DNA of 64,000 nt from an uncultured Lachnospiraceae bacterium (GTDB lineage: Bacteria; Bacillota; Clostridia; Lachnospirales; Lachnospiraceae), in the NCBI GenBank assembly GCA_947625205.1, contig CANQNN010000010.1, forward strand, positions 1 to 64,000. The letters are read 5' to 3'. The position numbers and the translations under genes are program-made. The notes beneath the pieces were generated by a model, which did not search any database, had not been told where the DNA came from, and saw only the letters and a list, made by a program, of their open reading frames with translations. Shown one piece after another: positions 43,159-53,600 of the stretch. Within the stretch, counting starts at the first letter, position 1, and each line of letters opens with the position of its first letter.

Positions 43159-44817
43159 ATGATAGCAAAGAGATTTGCTTGTTTTTTGCTGGCGTTTTCT
43201 TTGGTCGGCGTGGCGACTGCGTGCGGCGTTTCAGCCGGTGAGGAGAGCAATGCGGACGGGAGTGCGATACTGCATGGCGGAATGCCGGAAGCGGATATCT
43301 CAGAAGGAGAGAAGATCATCAATGTAGGCGTGACCGATAGTCTGGGCAGTGTCAATCCATTTATGATCGATCAGACGGAGATAGGCAAGTATGCGATAGA
43401 CCTGGTTTTTCTTCCGCTGGTGGAGCTGGATCAGGATATGAATTTTCAAGGTATGCTGGCTGATTCCATTACCACGGAGGATAAGATACATTTTGTTGTG
43501 CACATTGATGACGATGCAGTGTGGTCGGACGGAACGCCGGTTACCGCGTACGATGTAGAGTATTCGGTGCTGCGCTATGCCAGCCCCGTTGTAGGCAATA
43601 CTACACTGTCGCTGCAGGCATTTGAAGGCACGGATGATGAGACCGGCTTTGTGAACGAAGGGGCTGTATCAATGGAAGGTCTTGAAGTGCTGGACGACAA
43701 GACGGTACAGTTTACCTGTAAGTATCCCATGACGCTATTGACTTTTCAGGACGCTTACGGAAGATATCTCCATGTTTTGCCAAAACATGTCATAGAGAAG
43801 TTTGCAGAAGATGAGCTGATAAGCAATGACTGGTTTAACCGGCCCGATGTCATCAGCGGACCCTATTTCCTGACAGAATATGACCCGGAGCATTATATTT
43901 CTTATACGGCAAATGTCAACTACTGGAAGGGTGCGCCTAAAATTGACAGGCTGAACATTGAGATCATGGACGGCAGTCAGATATATTCCGGCCTGCAGTC
44001 TGGCGCGGTCGATATCACACATCATACCCTGACTACGATCCCGCAGGAGGATTATGAGAGCATAGAGAGGCTTGATAATGTAAAGGTTACATACGGCGTT
44101 CCTGTAACGACGCAGTCTGCGTTTATTCAGACTGCCAATATACCGGATGCGAGAGTGCGCCAGGCGATGCTTTATGCTATTGACAGGCAGCAGCTTGTGG
44201 ATCGTCTTCTCAAAGGACACGGTGAAGTCTCGGACGGATTTCTGACTTCCGCAAGCCCATATTATGATGAATCTCTGCAGCCCGTAGAGTATGATCCGGA
44301 AAAAGCGCGGGCGCTTTTGGAGGATGCCGGCTGGGACAGTGCCAGGATACTCAGGTTCTATGTGAATTCGGACGATCACACGTTTGCGAGCGGTGTGAGG
44401 GCTATTGTGCAGCAATGGTCTGAGGTAGGAATCAATGCGCAGATCATAGAAGTTGATCTCGCTACGCTTATGGAGGTGGCGGGAACGGCCGATTATGACA
44501 TCATGGCGGTACAGTATTCTTATACGCCAGTTGATCCTTATCCGGATATAGAATGGCTTTTAAGCGGTGAGGGAAGCTGGACGGGCTATTACGATGAAGA
44601 GATTGCGGCAGATCTGGAAGCGATGCAGCAAACGGATGATATAGCACGGCTCAGAGATCTCTATTCCGGCATTGACAGAAAGATGCAGCAGGATGTGCCA
44701 ATGTTTTCCATCTATGTTACCAGCGGACAGGGCGCGGTAAATAAGCGTGTGAAAGGCGTTGAACCGTGCGCGTACGGGTTTTTTAACGACGTGCAGAACT
44801 GGGATGTGACGCAGTGA
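43159..44817 (+). CDS. Extracellular solute-binding lipoprotein, oligopeptide/SBP_bac_5 family
   Basis: Lipobox-like VATAC; VVHIDDDAVWSDGTPVTAYDVEYSVLRY; LLYAIDRQQLVDRLLKGHG; RALLEDAGWD. Start at 43159 with RBS gaggaga. Confidence 0.9.
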   Translation: MIAKRFACFLLAFSLVGVATACGVSAGEESNADGSAILHGGMPEADISEGEKIINVGVTDSLGSVNPFMIDQTEIGKYAIDLVFLPLVELDQDMNFQGMLADSITTEDKIHFVVHIDDDAVWSDGTPVTAYDVEYSVLRYASPVVGNTTLSLQAFEGTDDETGFVNEGAVSMEGLEVLDDKTVQFTCKYPMTLLTFQDAYGRYLHVLPKHVIEKFAEDELISNDWFNRPDVISGPYFLTEYDPEHYISYTANVNYWKGAPKIDRLNIEIMDGSQIYSGLQSGAVDITHHTLTTIPQEDYESIERLDNVKVTYGVPVTTQSAFIQTANIPDARVRQAMLYAIDRQQLVDRLLKGHGEVSDGFLTSASPYYDESLQPVEYDPEKARALLEDAGWDSARILRFYVNSDDHTFASGVRAIVQQWSEVGINAQIIEVDLATLMEVAGTADYDIMAVQYSYTPVDPYPDIEWLLSGEGSWTGYYDEEIAADLEAMQQTDDIARLRDLYSGIDRKMQQDVPMFSIYVTSGQGAVNKRVKGVEPCAYGFFNDVQNWDVTQ

Positions 44818-44846
44818 TATATAATATTCATTCTCTGGTATAATAC

Positions 44847-45737
44847 TTATTCTTTGGTAAAATATTTTGCGTATTTGCCGTCGTCTGCGTCAAAGAAGCA
44901 GAATCCCACAATGCCGCGTCCGGTATGGGCGCCGATGGCGCAGCCCACAACAGAGATAAGGGTTTCCTTCGGATGGAATGTTGTCTGTACAAGTTTGTTT
45001 ACAAAATCCAGAGACTCCCGGTCTTCGCCATGACAGAGCGCTATCGTCTGATTTTCCAGATGATACCCGGTCTCTTTGGCATATTCTATGAGATAACGCA
45101 GCGATTTTTTGCGGCCGCGGACGGTCTTGATAACGGACAGAGCACCGATGTCATTGACGATCAGGACGGGCTTCATATCCAGCGTTTCCGCCAGAGTACC
45201 CTTCAGTTTGGTGAGCCGGCCGCCCTTGATCAGATATGCGAGCGTCTGTACTGTAAAGACATGCTTAATGTGATATATATAATAGTCTGCAGCCTCGATC
45301 AGTTCTTCTTTTGACGCTCCCTTTTCCCACATAGTCACCAGCTTATATACCAGCAGACCGAACCCGGCGGACGCACATTTGGAATCAATGATGGTCAGAT
45401 CGAAGTCCGGATAATCTTCCCGCAGGTTAGAAAGAGCGATGTTGGCTGCATTAAAAGTGCCGGCTATACCCGTGGAAAAACACAGGTATATCACGCTGTC
45501 GCCTGCCTGTGCATACGGAAGAAATGCTTCCGTAAACATGGCGGGATTAATGTGATAAGTTGTGACATTGCGTTTAATGTCATCCAGTATGTTATAAAAT
45601 TCTCCGGTGTGGATCGTTGCGCCGTCAAAGTAGTCCACATCGTCTATTACCACCGGCGTCGGTATGACATGCAGATTGTGCTGTTCTATATAGGCCGCGG
45701 GCAGATCGCTCGCAGAGTCCGTAATGATGTGAAGCAT
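44847..45737 (-). CDS. DegV family fatty-acid-binding protein
   Basis: MLHIITDSASDLPAAYIEQHNLHVIPTPVVIDD; CFSTGIAGTFNAA; IDSKCASAGFGLLV. Confidence 0.94.
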   Translation of the reverse strand: MLHIITDSASDLPAAYIEQHNLHVIPTPVVIDDVDYFDGATIHTGEFYNILDDIKRNVTTYHINPAMFTEAFLPYAQAGDSVIYLCFSTGIAGTFNAANIALSNLREDYPDFDLTIIDSKCASAGFGLLVYKLVTMWEKGASKEELIEAADYYIYHIKHVFTVQTLAYLIKGGRLTKLKGTLAETLDMKPVLIVNDIGALSVIKTVRGRKKSLRYLIEYAKETGYHLENQTIALCHGEDRESLDFVNKLVQTTFHPKETLISVVGCAIGAHTGRGIVGFCFFDADDGKYAKYFTKE

Positions 45738-45845
45738 AAATATCCCCCTGTTTATTTAAACTATAAACGTATCTCCTGTATCTGCATATATGATAATAGA
45801 ATAAAAATCAATTTGCAAGATGAAAATATTCTATATTTTAATGAG

Positions 45846-45875
45846 TTGACATAACGAAATAATATATAGTATAGT
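45846..45875 (+). promoter_or_regulatory. Promoter upstream of the large surface protein
   Basis: TTGACA, 18-nt spacer, TATAGT. Confidence 0.5.
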
Positions 45876-45968
45876 TATGTTGACATAATGTGAAATTATG
45901 GTAAATCTATGATGATTAAATATCGGGTAAATTAAGAGCAGAACCGATTCGAAAGGATTTAGATACAA

Positions 45969-48900
45969 ATGAAAAGCAAACGGTTTAGAAACATCGGGAT
46001 AAAATTGCTGGCAGGGCTGACGGCGGCAAGCATATTGTGCAGCCAGCCGATGGTCGGCATAGCGTCGGGCGAGGCGGCAGAAATAAAATATATTGAGGAT
46101 ATTGCCGCACTGACAGAGGAAGAATCTCATATCGTTTACAAAGAGAAACCGCCGCTTGATAAGCTGGAGGGCGTTTTCCCTGAAACGCTTACGGTAATGC
46201 TGGAGGGCGATTCGGATGTGACGCTTCTGGATGTGGTATGGGAATGCGAGACGGATTATACAGCCCAGTGGTCGAGCGAAGGCAAAGAAACGTATGTCTT
46301 TAGTCCCAGGTGGGATGAGACTGCCTACGCGCTCAGGGAAGCCGCTGACAAAAACATAGAAATTCCGACGATTACGGTAGAGATCGATGCGGAAGATGTC
46401 TTGAAGCAGATAGATGATCTGGAGACGGCACAGGCCAAGTTACAGGAGATCACGGCAAAGAAAAGTATTCTTGCGGTTGTTTATCTGTGTGATACATACG
46501 ATGTCAAGGATGCCCCGGCGGCAGATGCCGGCACTGTAGCCACGGTGGCAAGCGGACAGTCCGTGCAGATCGAGGGCGTAGATCTGGATTCGGCGGGGAA
46601 TGCATGGTATAAGGCGCTGTTTTATCAGCAGGATAAACAGTATGAAGGTTATATTGAGAAGCGTTTTTTGGTAACATCGGATGAAGATTTTACCGAATGG
46701 GCGGATGAGAATGTGAAGGAACCGGCAGCGGCGCCGGCGAGAATAAGGATGATGGCAGTTAAGACGTTATCGTCTTATCCCGATATCAATCAGTTTCCGG
46801 CGTCCTATCAGAATGCGCTTCTTGCGCTCAAAAATAAGTATCCGAACTGGACTTTTGTTAAGATGGAGACGGGGCTGGACTTCGATACGGCGGTTGCAAA
46901 TGAGCTCGGGGACAAGAACTGGATCAGCAGCTCCAAGCCCGGGTCGTGGCAGAATGGACCGGCGGCGCAGACAGGATGGAGCTATGCCTCCAGAGGGATC
47001 CTCCGTTATTATATGGACCCGCGGAACTTCCTGACGGAAACTTCCGTATTTCAGTTTGAGCAATTGACATACAATGCGTCTTACCACACGGAAAGCGCCG
47101 TGCAGGGACTTTTGGCCAATTCTTTTATGAAAGGTAGTATTCCGGACGAGGATATGACTTATGCGCAGGCATTTACCGAGATCGGTGCGCAGTTGAAGGT
47201 AAGCCCGTTCCATTTGGCTTCTAGAGTGCTGCAGGAACAGGGAAAAGGAACCTCGCCGCTGATTTCGGGAACCTACGGCGGCATGGGCGGAACCTTAAAG
47301 GGATATTATAATTATTTTAATGTGGGAGCATACGGTAAAGATACCGAACTGATCAACAGAGGTCTAACCGAAGCAAAGAACAGGGGATGGGATACCAGAT
47401 ATAAGTCGTTACAAGGCGGCGCCTCGGTCATTGGCCAGAGTTATATCCTGAGAGGACAGGATACGCTGTATCTGCAGAAATTCAACGTATCCTCCAACAA
47501 TACATACAATCATCAGTATATGCAGAATGTTATGGCGCCTGAATCCGAGGCCGCCTCTATTAAGAAGGCATACACGGACACGAACTCTCTTAATCACAGT
47601 TTTGTGTTTAAGATCCCGGTATACAGCGGTATGCCCGCATCTGCATGCTCGAAACCCGATTCAACGGATACCATAACTTTAAACCAAACCTCGATTGACA
47701 ATCTGGCGGTGGATAAAACGGTAAAGCTGGTTCCCTATGTCAACAGCTCCAGGGTGGACAGCCTTGCAGAAATGACTTTTACCAGCAATGACCCCAAGGT
47801 TGCAACGGTGGATGCACAGGGGATCGTGCGGGCGCTTCTGCCGGGTACGGCAACCATTACATGCGCAAGGAGCGGTGCGACAAGCGCGTCCTGTACCGTA
47901 AAAGTAGTAAAGGCGGAACCGGTCGTGGATACGCCCGTCCTCTCTACGGTGGTTTATAAGCCGGGATTGAAGCTGGCGGATATCAGTCTTCCGGCGGGAT
48001 GGAGCTGGTCAGACGCAGATAAGCTTCTGCAGGCAGGAACCGCCTCTTATCCGGCGGTATATACGCCTGATGATACGGCCAAATATCTGACCGTGACAAG
48101 ACAGATCGGCATCAAGGTATCCCAGGCAGTCACGGGATACAGCGTACCGAAGGATCTGAAAGCTAAGATCGGAAGCAAACTGGGAAGCATTGCTCTGCCC
48201 GCCGGTTTTGTGTGGGAAAGCGACGCGGAAACGGTATTGGATAAGGCGGGAGAGCAGACATTTTATTTGTCATATTTTCCGGAAGATAAGAATTATTTTG
48301 ATGTGCTTCATATTCCGGTTATCGTGCAGGTAATAGATGATAAGGCGGGATTGGAGGATCCTGATGAGCCGGACGGTCCTTTACCTGATATCAGCGGCAG
48401 CAGTGGCGGCGGTAGCGGGGGCTCCGGTTCGGGCAGCGGTAGCGGTAGCGGAGGCTCCGGTTCGGGCAGCGGTAGCGGCAGCGGGGGTTCCAGCGCGGGC
48501 AGCGATACCGGCAATGGCTCCGGTTCCGGCAGCGCCGGCGGCAGTTCCGATGACAGCAGTAATGGCGCCGGCGGAGCAGACGGTGATCATTCTGCCCAGG
48601 GCACAACGCCAGGCAATTCCAATACAACGGCTACACCGGGCAATTCCACTATGCCGGACGGCAACGGTCCTGGTATTGAAGAAGAACCAGCGGCTCCAGG
48701 TGCGCAGACTCCGAAAAAGGATACGGCTGACACGACACCGGATACGACTGGTACGAATCCGGACAACGGTAATACAGGTAATGGCGGCAGTACACAAAAT
48801 ACAGGCGATACCGGTAATACAGGCAGCCGCACCGGCAGTACGGCACAGACAAACGCCGCCACACAGCCAGACTCCGGCGCACAGACGAGCAATACGGCAC

Positions 48901-50252
48901 AGACAAACGCCGCCACGCAGCCAGACCCCAGTGCACAGACGAGCAGTACGGCACAGACAAATGCCGCCACGCAGTCAGACCCTGGCGCACAGACGAGCAG
49001 TACGGCACAGACAAACACTGCCGCGCAGCCAGACTCCGGCGCACAGACGAGCAATACGGCACAGACAAACGCCGCCACGCAGACTGACCCTGGCGCACAG
49101 ACCGGCAGTACGGCGCAGCCAGGCCGTAATGTCGGCAGCCGGAGCAGTGGCCGGCCTGAGAGCGGCAACGCTCCGGATAACACAGCGCGGTCAGACCGTA
49201 TGGATGATACAGACAACGGCGCCGGGGCGAAGGATCGGGATGAGGCGTCCCCGGATTCGGCTCAGCCGGTATATGACAGACCGGCAGTATCCATAAATAT
49301 GGAAGACGACTCTGTACTGACGGAAGAAATGCTCCAGATGGGAAAAGAGCAGAATATTGATTTTATTCTTACGATGAATGACCGCGTGAAATGGTATATA
49401 AACGCGACGACGAAAACAGACCGCTTTATAGATACCGATATGGGAGTAACGTTTTCGGACGGAGTGGTTTCTAGGGAAATACTGAGCCGGATCGCCGGTG
49501 ATAATGAATATCTGGAATTTGATTTGGCGCACGACGGGCAGTTTGGCTTTGGGGCGGAACTGGAGATCGCGCTTGACCCGAAAGACTGCGGCCGCTATGC
49601 GAATCTGTTCTATTATGATTCTGAGACCGGGGAATTAGAGTTTATCTGCGCCAGCCTCATCGATGAAAACGGATATGCACGTTTTTCGATGGAACATGCA
49701 TCGCACTACGTTATCATCGTGAGTGATTCGCCTATGAACGGAGCCGTGTCCGCTGAAGGGAAATCCGCTTTCCCGCTGCGGCAGGTTGCCATCGGCTTTG
49801 TTGTCGCGGCCGCTCTGGCGGCGCTTGGAACAGGCGGTTATCTGTATTGGAGAAAGAAGCGTGAAGAGACCGGGGAGGATGAAGAGGATACGGAAGATAC
49901 AGAGGACACAGAGGATGCGGAAGATATAGAAGATGCGGAAGAGGAAAGCCAGGAAGCGGAGGGTATAGAGACGGACTTGGAAGCGCAAAGCGTTGAAGGG
50001 GAGAGCCTCGAGGCGGACGCTGCAGAGGATGACTGGATAGAGGACGCGGACTGGGAGGAGCCGGAAAGCGAGGATAAGGCTGATGCTTATGAGGATGATC
50101 ACGCGGAGAACGACTGGATAGAGGACGACGAGTGGGATATTTCCAATGACTGGATGGACGATGCAGAATGGGAAAAGAAATCCGGTATGAATAAAACGGA
50201 GGCGGATCAGTCCGGGCTGCAGGATACGAATGCAGAAAAAACAGTCGTTTAA
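45969..50252 (+). CDS. Large cell-surface protein: SH3-like, glucosaminidase-like and Ig-like (BIG2) domains, Gly/Ser linker, 18-aa repeats, TM helix, acidic C-terminal tail
   Basis: Signal peptide; SH3-like region; ...FHLASRVLQEQGKGTSPLISGTYGG...YNYFNVGAYG...GWDTRYKSLQGGASVIGQSYI glucosaminidase-type; BIG2-like NDPKVATVDAQGIVRALLPGTATITC; TM AIGFVVAAALAALGTGGYLYWRKKR. Confidence 0.88.
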   Translation: MKSKRFRNIGIKLLAGLTAASILCSQPMVGIASGEAAEIKYIEDIAALTEEESHIVYKEKPPLDKLEGVFPETLTVMLEGDSDVTLLDVVWECETDYTAQWSSEGKETYVFSPRWDETAYALREAADKNIEIPTITVEIDAEDVLKQIDDLETAQAKLQEITAKKSILAVVYLCDTYDVKDAPAADAGTVATVASGQSVQIEGVDLDSAGNAWYKALFYQQDKQYEGYIEKRFLVTSDEDFTEWADENVKEPAAAPARIRMMAVKTLSSYPDINQFPASYQNALLALKNKYPNWTFVKMETGLDFDTAVANELGDKNWISSSKPGSWQNGPAAQTGWSYASRGILRYYMDPRNFLTETSVFQFEQLTYNASYHTESAVQGLLANSFMKGSIPDEDMTYAQAFTEIGAQLKVSPFHLASRVLQEQGKGTSPLISGTYGGMGGTLKGYYNYFNVGAYGKDTELINRGLTEAKNRGWDTRYKSLQGGASVIGQSYILRGQDTLYLQKFNVSSNNTYNHQYMQNVMAPESEAASIKKAYTDTNSLNHSFVFKIPVYSGMPASACSKPDSTDTITLNQTSIDNLAVDKTVKLVPYVNSSRVDSLAEMTFTSNDPKVATVDAQGIVRALLPGTATITCARSGATSASCTVKVVKAEPVVDTPVLSTVVYKPGLKLADISLPAGWSWSDADKLLQAGTASYPAVYTPDDTAKYLTVTRQIGIKVSQAVTGYSVPKDLKAKIGSKLGSIALPAGFVWESDAETVLDKAGEQTFYLSYFPEDKNYFDVLHIPVIVQVIDDKAGLEDPDEPDGPLPDISGSSGGGSGGSGSGSGSGSGGSGSGSGSGSGGSSAGSDTGNGSGSGSAGGSSDDSSNGAGGADGDHSAQGTTPGNSNTTATPGNSTMPDGNGPGIEEEPAAPGAQTPKKDTADTTPDTTGTNPDNGNTGNGGSTQNTGDTGNTGSRTGSTAQTNAATQPDSGAQTSNTAQTNAATQPDPSAQTSSTAQTNAATQSDPGAQTSSTAQTNTAAQPDSGAQTSNTAQTNAATQTDPGAQTGSTAQPGRNVGSRSSGRPESGNAPDNTARSDRMDDTDNGAGAKDRDEASPDSAQPVYDRPAVSINMEDDSVLTEEMLQMGKEQNIDFILTMNDRVKWYINATTKTDRFIDTDMGVTFSDGVVSREILSRIAGDNEYLEFDLAHDGQFGFGAELEIALDPKDCGRYANLFYYDSETGELEFICASLIDENGYARFSMEHASHYVIIVSDSPMNGAVSAEGKSAFPLRQVAIGFVVAAALAALGTGGYLYWRKKREETGEDEEDTEDTEDTEDAEDIEDAEEESQEAEGIETDLEAQSVEGESLEADAAEDDWIEDADWEEPESEDKADAYEDDHAENDWIEDDEWDISNDWMDDAEWEKKSGMNKTEADQSGLQDTNAEKTVV
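48420..48485 (+). repeat. 33-bp tandem repeat encoding a Gly-Ser linker
   Basis: ggctccggttcgggcagcggtagcggtagcgga repeated with period 33 (starts 48420 and 48453). Confidence 0.8.
48840..49109 (+). repeat. Five tandem 54-bp (18-aa) repeats, consensus TAQTNAATQPDSGAQTSS
   Basis: Unit starts 48840, 48894, 48948, 49002, 49056; each encodes a TAQTN(A/T)A(T/A)Q-D--AQT-- variant. Confidence 0.95.
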
Positions 50253-50256
50253 CCTC

Positions 50257-50286
50257 TTGACAACTGTCTTTTTTCCACACTATAAT
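50257..50286 (+). promoter_or_regulatory. Promoter of the T-box/ileS unit
   Basis: TTGACA, 18-nt spacer, TATAAT. Confidence 0.65.
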
Positions 50287-50344
50287 ATAGCGTATCTTAC
50301 AACAATGCCAGCGGGTGGAGGATGCGGCCGCGGCACAATAAATA

Positions 50345-50634
50345 CAGACGTTGAAGAAGACAGTAGCCGATTTGTCAAAAGGCACAGCGAGCCGGTGCGG
50401 GTGGAAGACCGGTGCGAGTAGAAGATCGGGGAAGATCACTTCCGAGTTTCAGACTGAACATTTGCTTTCCGGCGGGATATTGGGACGACGGAGGCAGATA
50501 AGTAGGAACTGACGGCATTCCGCCGTTACCGGGAACCATATCGGTCATGAAGATAAAGATAAGTGATCTGTATGTCGTAACGGGTGGTAATCGAGCGCTT
50601 TGACCTCGTCCTATTACGGACGGGGTCTTTTTTA
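50345..50634 (+). promoter_or_regulatory. T-box leader (isoleucine)
   Basis: Conserved T-box motif gggtggtaatcgag (50582-50595), putative AUC specifier at 50435-50437, terminator gacctcgtcc-tatta-cggacggggtc-tttttt, immediately upstream of ileS. Confidence 0.88.
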
Positions 50635-50674
50635 TACGCAGAGCACACGGTAGCTCACGGGAAAGGAGAACATC

Positions 50675-53600
50675 ATGTATCAAAAAGTTGACACAAACCT
50701 GAATTTTGTTGACAGAGAGAAAGAAATCTGTAGCTTTTGGAAAGAAAACAATATTTTCAAAAAGAGTGTGGACAGCCGTAAGGACGGCCCGACTTATACT
50801 TTTTATGACGGCCCTCCGACTGCCAACGGGAAGCCGCACATCGGCCATGTGCTGACCCGCGTTATCAAGGATATGATTCCCAGATACCGCACGATGAAGG
50901 GATACATGGTGCCGCGTAAGGCAGGATGGGATACCCACGGACTCCCGGTAGAACTGGAAGTGGAGAAGATGCTTGGGCTGGACGGCAAGGAGCAGATCGA
51001 AGAGTACGGGTTAGACCCTTTTATCAATAAGTGTAAGGAGTCTGTCTGGAAATATAAGGGTATGTGGGAGAATTTCTCAGAGACGGTCGGTTTCTGGGCG
51101 GACATGGACGATCCCTATGTAACGTATCATGACAATTTTATCGAATCTGAATGGTGGGCGCTCAAACAGATCTGGGATAAGGGCCTTTTGTACAAGGGAT
51201 TCAAGATCGTTCCCTACTGCCCGCGGTGTGGGACGCCGTTATCTTCTCATGAGGTGGCGCAGGGATACAAGAGCGTAAAGGAACGTTCCGCTGTCGTGCG
51301 CTTTAAGGTTGTGGGTGAGGATGCTTATTTCCTCGCATGGACGACCACGCCGTGGACGCTGCCATCCAATGTTGCGCTTTGCGTGAATCCGGGTGAGACT
51401 TATGCCAGGGTAAAAGCGGCGGACGGTTATACCTATTATATGGCGCAGGCTCTTCTGGATACGGTGCTTGGCGGACTGTCGCAGGACGGTAAGCCGGCTT
51501 ATGAAGTTCTGGAGACCTATAAAGGGACGGACCTGGAGTACAAGGAGTATGAGCCTCTTTTCGCCTGTGCGGGTGTGGAGGCGGACAGACAGCATAAGAA
51601 GGCGCATTATGTGACATGCGATGATTATGTTACGATGACGGACGGTACGGGAATCGTGCACATTGCTCCGGCCTTCGGTGAGGACGATGCGCAGGTGGGA
51701 CGCAAATATGATCTGCCGCTCGTACAGTTTGTGGATGAAAAGGGCAATATGACGCAGCAGACGCCGTATGCGGGATTGTTCGTCAAGAAAGCTGACCCGG
51801 AGATCTTAAAGGATCTGGATAAAGAAGGAAAATTATTTGATGCGCCCAAGTTCGAGCATGACTATCCGTTCTGCTGGCGCTGTGATACGCCGCTGATCTA
51901 CTATGCAAGAGAGTCATGGTTTATCAGGATGACGGCGGTGCGGGACGATCTGGTGCGCAACAACAGGACGGTCAACTGGATCCCGGAATCCATCGGAGAG
52001 GGACGCTTCGGCAACTGGCTGGAGAATATTCAGGACTGGGGCATCTCCCGTAACCGTTACTGGGGTACGCCCTTGAATGTATGGGAGTGCGCGGAGTGCG
52101 GCCACATGGAATCCATCGGCTCCAGAGAGGAGCTTAGGACGCTGTCGGGCAATCCCGAAGCGGAGACGGTAGAGCTGCACAGACCGTATATCGATGGGAT
52201 CACGATCCCCTGTCCGAAGTGCGGCAGGACCATGAAACGTGTTCCCGAGGTGATAGACTGCTGGTTTGACTCAGGTGCGATGCCTTTCGCGCAGCACCAT
52301 TATCCTTTTGAAAATAAGGAGCTGTTTGAATCGCAGTTCCCGGCACAGTTTATCTCTGAGGCGGTGGATCAGACAAGAGGCTGGTTCTATTCTCTGATGG
52401 CGGAATCCACGCTTTTGTTTAACAAGTCTCCTTACGAGAATGTTATCGTGCTCGGTCTGGTACAGGATGAAAACGGTCAGAAAATGAGTAAATCCAAAGG
52501 CAATGCGGTGGATCCCTTTGAAGCGCTTGAAACTTATGGCGCAGATGCGATCCGCTGGTATTTCTATATCAATTCCGCACCGTGGCTGCCCAACCGTTTT
52601 CATGGCAAGGCGGTCCAGGAGGGACAGCGTAAATTCCTTGGAACGCTGTGGAATACTTATGCGTTCTTTGTGCTGTATGCAAACATTGATAACTTCGATG
52701 CAACGAAGTACAGTCTGGAATATGACAAGCTTCCGGTTATGGATAAGTGGCTCCTGTCCAGGCTCAACACGGTCGTCGGGGAGGTAGACGGTCATCTTGA
52801 CAAGTACAGGATACCGGAGGCGGCGCGCGCGCTGGATGAGTTCGTGGACGAGATGAGCAACTGGTATGTCAGGAGAAGCCGTGAACGTTTCTGGGCCAAA
52901 GGCATGGAGCAGGATAAGATCAATGCATATATGACGCTCTATACCGCACTGGTGACGATCTGTAAATGCGCGGCGCCGATGATCCCGTTCATGACGGAGG
53001 AGATCTATCTGAATCTCGTAAAGAGCATTGACAAGGATGCACCGGAAAGTATCCATCTGTGCGATTTCCCGACCGCAGACGAGGGGATGATCGACAAGAA
53101 GCTGGAAGCGGATATGGAAGAGGTATTGAAGATCGTTGTTATGGGACGCGCGGCGCGTAATGCGGCCAATATCAAGAACCGTCAGCCTGTCGGAATGATG
53201 TTTGTGAAGGCGGAAAACACACTTGATGATTTTTATCAGGAGATCGTCAGAGATGAGTTGAATGTGAAGAACATTACTTTTACAGACGATGTCAGAGAGT
53301 TCACGAGTTACAGCTTCAAGCCGCAGCTTAAGACGGTAGGTCCTAAATACGGCAAACAGCTGAACGGTATCAGGGAATATTTATCGTCCGCAGACGGCAA
53401 TGCCGCAATGGATGAGCTGCGCGCCAGGGGCGCCCTTGTATTTACCGTGGACGGTGCGCAGATCTCTCTGTCCGAGGAGGATCTTCTCATCGAGACGGCG
53501 CAGAAGGAAGGGTATGTATCGGAGGCGGATAACGGCGTGACCGTTGTGCTTGACACGAATCTGTCGGCGGAACTGATCGAGGAGGGATTCGTATATGAGG

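Noticed and set aside
44828-44860. Short direct repeat attctctggtataata / attctttggtaaaata near the degV stop
   Set aside because: Low complexity, imperfect, and one copy is coding; likely coincidental.
48840-49109. Possible CRISPR-like array because of regular repeats
   Set aside because: Units are contiguous 54-bp in-frame coding repeats without unique spacers; no cas genes.
48337-49296. 319-aa plus-strand ORF and 209-aa minus-strand ORF over the repeat region of the surface protein
   Set aside because: Repetitive alternate-frame translations generated by the 33- and 54-bp repeats, not independent genes.
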